DNA of 64,000 nucleotides. Origin: an uncultured Planctomycetota bacterium. Lineage in GTDB: Bacteria > Planctomycetota > Phycisphaerae > UBA1845 > Fen-1342. The DNA is taken from NCBI GenBank assembly GCA_900696525.1, contig CAADGL010000016.1:124001-188000 (forward strand). The letters are read 5' to 3'. Positions 58,368 through 64,000 of this stretch are shown here, one piece after another (position 1 is the stretch's first letter; each line of letters starts with the position of its first letter). The translations under genes and the position numbers were made by a program. The notes beneath the pieces are model-generated. The model was not told the origin of the DNA, did not search any database, and saw only the letters and a list, made by a program, of their open reading frames with translations.

Positions 58368-59123
58368 ATGTTATCCAAGCGAACCGAAGAGGCCGTCGTC
58401 CTGCGCGTTTCGGACTACTCCGAATCGTCGCAAATCGTCTCGCTGCTGACCGCAGGCAGCGGCCTCGTGCGGCTGATCGCCAAGGGCGCCCGTCGCGGGA
58501 CGAAGACGCGCTTCTCCGCCGGCGTCGATCTGCTGGAGCACGGAACCCTCACGTTCGTCCCCGCGCATGGCGACGCCGGTCTCGGGAATCTCGCCGAGTG
58601 GGCGCAGCGCGACGCGTTCGCCGCCCTGCGAGCCGACCTCCGGTCGCTCTACGCCGCGATGTACGCCGTCGAGCTTGTGCCGCCGCTCACCGAAGAGTAC
58701 GACCCGCACCCCGGCCTCTTTGAGGGCCTGCTGACGCTGCTGCGCGGCCTGTCCGGCCCGCCGCAGCCTCGGGCCGCCCCCGCCGATCGCAGCGCCGCCG
58801 TCATCGCCGCCATCCTCCGGTTCCAGGTGCGTCTTCTCAACGAGATCGGGCTCATGCCGCGGCTGACCGAGTGCGTGGAGTGTCGCCGGCCCTCCACCGG
58901 TGCGGGTGCGTACTTCAGCGCCTTGGCCGGCGGACTGCTCTGTCGCGACTGCGAGATGCACCACGCCGACAAGCGCCGAGTCCCGCCGGGGGTGCTTTCG
59001 CGGGGTGGTGGGTTGTGCGTGACGGCCGGGGCGGTCGAACTGCTGAACGGGTACCTGATGCATGTCGCGAACCGGCGGTTCGAGTCATACGGCCCGCTGC
59101 AACAGGTGCTTCGAGAGCGCTAA
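58368..59123 (+). CDS. recO: DNA repair protein RecO
   Basis: A 251-residue recombination mediator. RecO helps load RecA onto single-stranded DNA with RecR. Residues 1-80 are the OB-fold domain (TEEAVVLRVSDYSESSQIVSLLT, GLVRLIAKGARRG), followed by a helical domain. The zinc finger is intact: C169, C172 (CVEC), C192, C195 (CRDC). Length and layout are those of typical RecO. Divergent from the small protein/epimerase pair across a 118-bp gap with a TAGCAT -10-like element (58349-58354) just ahead of the ATG. Confidence 0.9.
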   Translation: MLSKRTEEAVVLRVSDYSESSQIVSLLTAGSGLVRLIAKGARRGTKTRFSAGVDLLEHGTLTFVPAHGDAGLGNLAEWAQRDAFAALRADLRSLYAAMYAVELVPPLTEEYDPHPGLFEGLLTLLRGLSGPPQPRAAPADRSAAVIAAILRFQVRLLNEIGLMPRLTECVECRRPSTGAGAYFSALAGGLLCRDCEMHHADKRRVPPGVLSRGGGLCVTAGAVELLNGYLMHVANRRFESYGPLQQVLRER

Positions 59124-59282
59124 CGACGGGCGCGAGCTCGGAGTCGAAAACTCACCTTCCATGGGCTTGCGCGGCCTAGAATCCGACGAGGGCGGGAAGC
59201 GCGAACAGCTCTCCGTCAGCCAACCCGGGTGCTTGCCGCCGGCTGGTTGGCGATTTTGTAAACGTTTGTCTCTAAAAAGGTT

Positions 59283-59960
59283 ATGCTGGCAGACCTGCTC
59301 GACATTCCCGAGCTCGTTCCGGTCTTTCCCCTGCCGCAGGTTGTCCTGTTCCCTGGCAGTGCGATCCCGCTGCATATCTTCGAGCCCCGTTATCGGGCCA
59401 TGACCGCCGACGCTCTGCTGGGGGAGCGCCTCATCGCGCTCGCACTGCTGAAGCCCGGCTACGAGCCGCTCTATCACACGCTCAACGCCCCCATTCACGC
59501 CACCGCCGGCCTCGGCCGCATTGTCGATTCCGCCTCCTGCGACGACGGCACCTACAACATCGTGCTGCGCGGCGAAGCGCGGGTCCGGATCGTCGATGAG
59601 CTCGTCGGCCGCCCGTACCGTTTCGCCCGCGTCGAAGTCATGTGCTCGTCGCGGCCGCCCGCCGGCGAAGTCTCCAAGGCGCTGCGTGACGGCCTGTGCG
59701 CCGAGGCGCTGCGCTGCCTGGGCGACAGTGAGGAATCGCAGCGTCGCTGGAAGCGCCTCGCCGACGGCACGGCTGACCTCGACCATCTCGCCGACCTGGT
59801 TTCGGCCTGCCTGCCCGTGCCGGCCGAGACCCGCCAGTCGCTCCTCGCCGAGTGCGACGTGCAGCGCCGCACGGAGCGTCTGCTGGACACCCTGCGATCG
59901 CTCTCAACCTCCCACTGCTCCCGCCGCAGCCAGTTCCTGGGCCGTCCGCAGCAGAACTGA
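59283..59960 (+). CDS. Lon-N-terminal (LON substrate-binding) domain protein
   Basis: A 225-residue protein consisting of the Lon N-terminal domain without ATPase or protease parts. Signature stretches are LVPVFPLPQVVLFPGSAIPL, HIFEPRYRAM and LHATAGLGRIVD-like blocks. These stand-alone proteins are common in bacteria, probably bind unfolded or specific proteins, and their role is not settled. The ATG at 59283 follows AAAAAGG. The 159-bp gap from recO is AT-richer than average. The C-terminal half is helical (LLDTLRSLSTSHCSRR). Confidence 0.85.
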   Translation: MLADLLDIPELVPVFPLPQVVLFPGSAIPLHIFEPRYRAMTADALLGERLIALALLKPGYEPLYHTLNAPIHATAGLGRIVDSASCDDGTYNIVLRGEARVRIVDELVGRPYRFARVEVMCSSRPPAGEVSKALRDGLCAEALRCLGDSEESQRRWKRLADGTADLDHLADLVSACLPVPAETRQSLLAECDVQRRTERLLDTLRSLSTSHCSRRSQFLGRPQQN

Positions 59961-60289
59961 TCCACCGCCACGAACCGCGAGCACCAGCGAGCGTTAGTAG
60001 CCGCGTCGCCACGTGGTTATCCAAGAACTCGGCTACTGATACGATAAGAGCGGATGCAAGTGTGATCGAAAGGAAATCATGGGCCTTCCGGCGCAACCGC
60101 TTCCTTGCGGGCGCGGCCCGGGTCGATGGGTCGTCACGACACTCGCTTGCGCTCGCGGCTCCTCTCGGGATACACCACCCGCTTCCGCTCGACATGCCGC
60201 GCCGCCGGACGCATCATGCCCAGCTGGTGGACGCTCGGCAGGGGGCAGACGGTGCGGGCACGGCACGTCGCGCGTCGCAAGGGGTGCTC
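59961..60289. other. Intergenic region with repeats upstream of the GH2 gene
   Basis: This 329-bp gap holds a degenerate inverted repeat (59969-59993 against 60141-60161) related to the one at 24.5 kb, and a diverged inverse copy of the dispersed repeat (60093-60124). A TACGAT box (60040-60045) and an AAAGGA site with an ATG at 60079 look like the start of a gene but open only into repeat sequence. Confidence 0.45.
60093..60124 (-). repeat. Dispersed repeat, diverged inverse copy 3
   Basis: On the minus strand this reads GACCCGGGCCGCGCCC...AAGCGGTTGC and matches copy 1 at about 26 of 32 positions. Confidence 0.6.
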
Positions 60290-63082
60290 ATGGATGAGAT
60301 CGATCTTTCAGGTGCGTGGCAGATCCGGCATGATCCGCTCTCGCAAGGCCTGGCCGACCGCTGGTGGCGCAACCCGCCAGGCGACGGCTGGCGCGAAATC
60401 AGCGTGCCGTCCGCGTGGCAGAGCGTACTCGGCGCCGACGCGCATGGCCTTGCCTGGTATCGCCGGCGCCTTCCCGTGGAGGCACTCGCCTGGGCGCGCG
60501 CCGGCGGGCGCGTGCGGCTGCGCTTCGACAGCGTGGCGACCGAGGCGCGCGTCTGGATCGGCGCGTGCTTCTGCGGAGGGCACGAAGGCGACTGGGTTCC
60601 CTTCGAGCTGGACATCACCGGCGCGTTGCTGAGCGCCGAAGACCCCGCGCCCTGGCTCTACACCCGCGTCGACCAGCACCACGCGCCGCGCCCCGCGCGC
60701 GGCGTGGTCGTCGAGAACGGCCACATCACCAAGGGCTTCCACGACGTGCTCAGCTTGCAGCACGCGGGCCTCTGGGGCGCCGTGCGCCTGCGCCGCACCG
60801 GTGCCGTTTGCCTGCGGCCAAACGGCCTCGGCGTTCAGGCCGACCTCGAGCGCCGCAGCGTCGCGATCGAGCTGGAACTGAACGGCGACGGCCCGTTGCC
60901 CGAAGCATCGATCGAACTGCTCGACCCCGACGGCGCAATCGTGGCGCGCGATCGGCTGAGCGCCCCGTCCGGCGACCGTGGCGCGGCGATCCTCGGCGCG
61001 ACGCTCGCTCTTCCGGTCGCGCTCGCGCCGTGGTCGCCGGCGTCACCCGCGCTCTACACCCTGCGCGTGCGGCTAGGCGCCGGCGATGCGGCCGAGACGC
61101 ACGTGCGGCGCGTCGGGTTTCGGACGATCGCGACCGGCGGGCCCGGGAACTCGCAGATCCTGCTGAACGGCCGGCCGCTCCAGATTCGGGGCTTGCTCGA
61201 CTGGGGCCACGAGCCGCGGCACATCGCGCCCGCGCCGACGCCGGAGGAGGTGCGCGCCAACTTTGCCCAGATGCGCGAGCGCGGCTTCAACTGCGTCGCG
61301 CTGTGCATGTTCTATCCACCGGAGCACTTCTTCGACATCGCCGACGAGACCGGGATGCTGGTGTGGCAGGTCCAGCCCGTGTGGAAGAGCCGGATGAGCG
61401 CGGCGCTGATGCCGGAGTATCGCCGGCAGTACGAGGAGTTCTTCCGGCGCGACCGCGGCCACCCGTCCGTCGTGATCGTGAGCGGCACGTGCGAGCACGA
61501 GGCGTACGACGAAGCGCTGGGCCGGTGGTGGTGGATGGAATCGGGCCGGGCTCTGCCGCACACGCTCCGCCAGTTGCAGACCGGCTTCCTGGAGCAGGTG
61601 CCCGCCGATCTGACCCACCTTTATGACGACCACGTCTACGACAACTGCGGCCGCTGGGTCTGTTTTCACGAGGACATGCAGAGCCGCATCTCCGAGCTTC
61701 CCCCGCGGCCCTTCGTCATGGGCGAGACGATCATCTCCAACGCCTGGCCCGACGTGGAAGGGTTGCGGGCGGCGGCCGGCGCGTCCCCGCCGTGGTGGCT
61801 GACCCGCGGACTGGATGAATGCGCCGCGTTCGAGCAGGCGCTGGAGCGGCGCGCCGGCGGCGCGGGCGTGGCGCGTTTCAAGCGCCAGGGCGAGCGCTTC
61901 GCCCGCGAGTTCCGAAAGTTCCAGGCCGAAGTGCTGCGCATGCACCCGCGCAACGCCGGCTTCGTCACCAACGCCATCCGCGACGTGCCGATCTGCCGGC
62001 TGGGCCTCAAGGACGACCTCGACCGTTGGCGCTTCGCGCCCGGGGATACGCGCTCCTGGCTGGGGGACGTCGTGCTGCTGCTTCAGACGCCTGAGCACCT
62101 GCGCGGCGTCCGCGAGCAGGCGCGCGTCGCTTGCCGGCTCGGCGTATCCAACTACGCCGGGCGCACGTTTGACGCGACGCTGTCGCTCACGCTCGATGGA
62201 CGGCCGCTGGCCGCACCAAAGGCGGGCGCCGGCATGGGCGAGATCGTCTGGGCCGACGTGGCGTTCGACGCACCCGCCTGCGCCGACGGCGCGCCGCGCC
62301 TCTTCGAGCTCGCCGTGGCCGCCGCGGACATCAGCAACCGCTGGCTGCTGGTGGCGCTGCCGCCCCGGCGGCCGCCGGACGGCGTCGCCCGGCTCGACGG
62401 CCTGCCTTTCACGGAGGCGGAGCGCACGCCGGAGTTCGAGGAGCGCGCCTACAGCAGCGGCTGGTGCCTGCCGTGCCGGTCGTGGAAGCCGCGCCTGCCG
62501 GACGCCGCCGCGCTGCTGCCCCAGGCGGGCGTCGTCGCCGCCGGCGGCACGATTCCTCCGGGAGTGCGCGTGCTCGTGACGCACCGGATGACGCGCGACG
62601 TTCAGGCGTTCATCGCCGGGGGTGGGCGCGTGCTGCTGCTGGCGCATCGCGGCGCCGGCGGGATGGGCACGCGCTGGATCAACCTGTGGGGGCAGTTACC
62701 GCTGATCGTCGAACGTGAGGAGCCGCACGCGGCGATCCGTCCGGGCGAGAGCGACGCGGTGCTCGCGCTGCTGCACTACGACCTGACGCGCTGGACGACG
62801 CGCGCCGTGCCCTCGGACGACCTCGGCGACTTCGCCGATCACGTCGAGCCGATCATCCGCTATGTCTGGACGCACGACCAGGGCGTCCCCAAGCGGTTCG
62901 ACGCCGCCTTCTCCGCGCGCGTCGAGCACGGCCTGCTCGTGGTGAGCTGCCTCGATCACACGGCGGCCGCGGGCGGCTGGCTGCTCGACCGTCTGCTGCA
63001 CTTTGCGGCGGAGGCGCCGCTGGTCGGCGCGGCGCGGGAGCTGGACGTGTCGCCTTTCGTCATGGCCGCGGGCTCATCGTAG
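60290..63082 (+). CDS. Glycoside hydrolase family 2-type beta-glycosidase
   Basis: A 930-residue protein with the layout of family 2 glycosidases. It has an N-terminal sugar-binding jelly roll (DLSGAWQIRHDPL, REISVPSAWQS, AWYRRRLPV, VRLRFDSVATEARVWI), an immunoglobulin-like domain (about 260-345) and a TIM barrel beginning ILLNGRPLQIRGLLDWGHE. The acid/base region is SGTCEHEAYD (E402/E404) and the nucleophile candidate is E479 (PFVMGETIIS). The classical NE dipeptide of the acid/base site is not present, so activity may differ from beta-galactosidase or mannosidase. No signal peptide is visible at the ATG at 60290, which follows AAGGGG. The last ~250 residues are extra (beta-rich, then Rossmann-like). 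Substrate unknown. Confidence 0.83.
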   Translation: MDEIDLSGAWQIRHDPLSQGLADRWWRNPPGDGWREISVPSAWQSVLGADAHGLAWYRRRLPVEALAWARAGGRVRLRFDSVATEARVWIGACFCGGHEGDWVPFELDITGALLSAEDPAPWLYTRVDQHHAPRPARGVVVENGHITKGFHDVLSLQHAGLWGAVRLRRTGAVCLRPNGLGVQADLERRSVAIELELNGDGPLPEASIELLDPDGAIVARDRLSAPSGDRGAAILGATLALPVALAPWSPASPALYTLRVRLGAGDAAETHVRRVGFRTIATGGPGNSQILLNGRPLQIRGLLDWGHEPRHIAPAPTPEEVRANFAQMRERGFNCVALCMFYPPEHFFDIADETGMLVWQVQPVWKSRMSAALMPEYRRQYEEFFRRDRGHPSVVIVSGTCEHEAYDEALGRWWWMESGRALPHTLRQLQTGFLEQVPADLTHLYDDHVYDNCGRWVCFHEDMQSRISELPPRPFVMGETIISNAWPDVEGLRAAAGASPPWWLTRGLDECAAFEQALERRAGGAGVARFKRQGERFAREFRKFQAEVLRMHPRNAGFVTNAIRDVPICRLGLKDDLDRWRFAPGDTRSWLGDVVLLLQTPEHLRGVREQARVACRLGVSNYAGRTFDATLSLTLDGRPLAAPKAGAGMGEIVWADVAFDAPACADGAPRLFELAVAAADISNRWLLVALPPRRPPDGVARLDGLPFTEAERTPEFEERAYSSGWCLPCRSWKPRLPDAAALLPQAGVVAAGGTIPPGVRVLVTHRMTRDVQAFIAGGGRVLLLAHRGAGGMGTRWINLWGQLPLIVEREEPHAAIRPGESDAVLALLHYDLTRWTTRAVPSDDLGDFADHVEPIIRYVWTHDQGVPKRFDAAFSARVEHGLLVVSCLDHTAAAGGWLLDRLLHFAAEAPLVGAARELDVSPFVMAAGSS

Positions 63083-63092
63083 GCCGTCCGTC

Positions 63093-63124
63093 GCAACCGC
63101 TTCCTCATGGGCGCGGCTCGGATC
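63093..63124 (-). repeat. Dispersed repeat, inverse copy 4
   Basis: On the minus strand this matches copy 1 at about 28 of 32 positions, between the GH2 gene and the convergent M48 gene. Confidence 0.65.
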
Positions 63125-63127
63125 GGC

Positions 63128-64000
63128 TCAGCTTGCCGACAGGACCGTCCACAGTCGCAGCTCCCACGCCGCCCAAACGCCGCTGAGCAGCGCCACCGCC
63201 AGGATGCCGCGCTTGATGTTCAGCACACTCCGCTCGAAGCGCCGCACCGCCGGCGGCTCCTGAGCCAACTGCCGCACGAACCGCGATCGCGACGCGATCG
63301 ACGAATGACGCCAACTGCGCGTCTCCGGCGGAATGCCGTTCAGCACGGCGACGTCGTTGAGCGTGTCGCCGAAAACGTGGGCCGCCGTGGCGCAGAGCCG
63401 GTCGCCGTCAACCAGGTCGCGTGCGGCGGGCGGACGGGTCGCGATCTCGGCGGCCGGGTCGGTGTGCGGCCCGGGCACGTGCACGGCGCACGGCAGGCGG
63501 CAGGGCAGGCCGCTGAGCGCCAGCGTGCGCACGCCGAAGACGTCGGCCTGGCGCTCGAAGCGGCGGGAGATCCAGCCGAAGACAACGCCCCACTTGAGCA
63601 GCAGCAGGCCGGCGACGCAGGCGACGAGCGTCTGGAACGTGACCGGGTCGAGCTGCCGCGCGTGAACGGACAGCACGGTGATCCAGCAGCCGCTGATGAA
63701 CGCCAGAAGCAGGAAGTAGAGGATGTGGTGGCGTTTCACGTGGCCGGCCTCGTGGCCGAACACGGCCTCGATCTTCGCGTCTTCGAGCTGCTCCAGCATG
63801 CCGTCGGTGATCATCACGTAGCGCAGCGGCGCTACGACGCCCATCACCGCCGCGTTGACGATCATCCCGCCGGAGCGCCACACGAGGATCTCGCGGCAGC
63901 GCATGCGCAGCTTCCGGCAGAGGAACAGCAGCCGGTCGCGCAGCGGCCCGTCCGCCAGCCGCGTCGTGGACCAGACGTGCCGCAGCAGCGCGGGCGTGAC
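63128..64000 (-). CDS. M48-family zinc metalloprotease, 5' end beyond the window
   Basis: Only the C-terminal 290 or so codons are seen; the frame stays open to the end of the window, so the true start is further on. The zinc motif HExxH is in FGHEAGHVKRHH, preceded by two hydrophobic segments and a VMITDGML stretch typical of M48 (HtpX/Ste24) enzymes. Two transmembrane helices follow (LYFLLLAFISGCWITVLSV, TLVACVAGLLLLKWGVVFGW). The third zinc ligand is expected in RRFERQADVFGV. The C-terminal helix (GILAVALLSGVWAAWEL) may also be in the membrane. M48 proteases cut membrane or periplasmic proteins. I expect a total length over 400 residues. Confidence 0.85.
   Translation of the reverse strand, partial: VTPALLRHVWSTTRLADGPLRDRLLFLCRKLRMRCREILVWRSGGMIVNAAVMGVVAPLRYVMITDGMLEQLEDAKIEAVFGHEAGHVKRHHILYFLLLAFISGCWITVLSVHARQLDPVTFQTLVACVAGLLLLKWGVVFGWISRRFERQADVFGVRTLALSGLPCRLPCAVHVPGPHTDPAAEIATRPPAARDLVDGDRLCATAAHVFGDTLNDVAVLNGIPPETRSWRHSSIASRSRFVRQLAQEPPAVRRFERSVLNIKRGILAVALLSGVWAAWELRLWTVLSAS

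Noticed and set aside
60079-60297. 72-codon gene with a good RBS upstream of the GH2 gene
   Set aside because: Most of its sequence is the dispersed repeat and related inverted repeat, and it overlaps the GH2 start; I treat it as a possible relic only.
1-64000. tRNA, rRNA, IS or prophage genes
   Set aside because: I looked through the intergenic gaps for tRNA-like T-loops and for transposase or integrase motifs and saw none; a tRNAscan-type search would be decisive.

Overview
The window is a very GC-rich bacterial chromosome segment (roughly 70% G+C by eye). It has short intergenic gaps, many 4-nt stop/start overlaps and no recognisable rRNA, tRNA, CRISPR, phage or insertion-sequence genes. 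The best guess is a Planctomycetota genome, probably Phycisphaerae-like. Support comes from secreted proteins ending in paired dockerin-like EF-hand motifs (GDLDGDGDVDQADLG type), a large B12-dependent ribonucleotide reductase, a bacterial topoisomerase VI B subunit, large TPR/TMTC-type membrane proteins, sulfatase-like enzymes and a tricorn-type protease. This is an inference from gene content, not a phylogeny.

Layout. 0-7 kb: an OprO/P-type porin, divergent from a coupled trio (GAF histidine kinase, receiver-PP2C phosphatase, HAD phosphatase); then phosphofructokinase and a tiny Cys/Lys-rich exported protein. 7-14.6 kb: a large secreted TPR protein divergent from a second TPR protein, an ALDH7 aldehyde dehydrogenase and an orphan DNA methyltransferase. 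14.6-24.5 kb: a TMTC-like membrane/TPR protein, a small membrane protein, rsmJ and nrnA (overlapping), then nrdJ behind an AT-rich leader with a good sigma-70-like promoter, then an M24 peptidase. 24.7-32.3 kb (minus strand): a membrane glycosyltransferase-like protein, a sulfatase-fold phosphoesterase and a tricorn-like protease with an extra domain. 32.8-37.2 kb: topoisomerase VI subunit B without its A subunit, and a DUF4139 protein.

37-42.4 kb: an ECF sigma factor with a membrane partner, a small lipoprotein, a stand-alone NuoI ferredoxin, an XRE/S24-like regulator, fabF and acpP. 42.6-49.4 kb: a secreted beta-propeller/dockerin-like protein; a three-gene 2-oxoacid:ferredoxin oxidoreductase operon whose first gene fuses PorG, a GltD-like FAD/NAD(P) module and a PorD ferredoxin; and a cyclophilin. 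49.5-53.2 kb: three plus-strand secreted-protein genes, two with dockerin-like repeats. 53.3-58.2 kb (minus): an ABC-2 exporter operon and a dipeptide epimerase coupled to a small protein. 58.4-64 kb: recO, a Lon-N-domain protein, a GH2 glycosidase and the 3' part of an M48 protease that runs off the window.

The genes do not form one pathway. The most coherent units are the por operon (oxidative decarboxylation of a 2-oxoacid, electrons probably passed to NAD(P)), the two-component/PP2C trio, the ABC exporter set and fabF-acpP (fatty-acid elongation). Several intergenic gaps carry a dispersed ~32-nt repeat family (two exact and two diverged inverted copies) and an associated inverted repeat. 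One gap carries a 15-bp tandem array that looks like reiteration of a gene's own 3' end.
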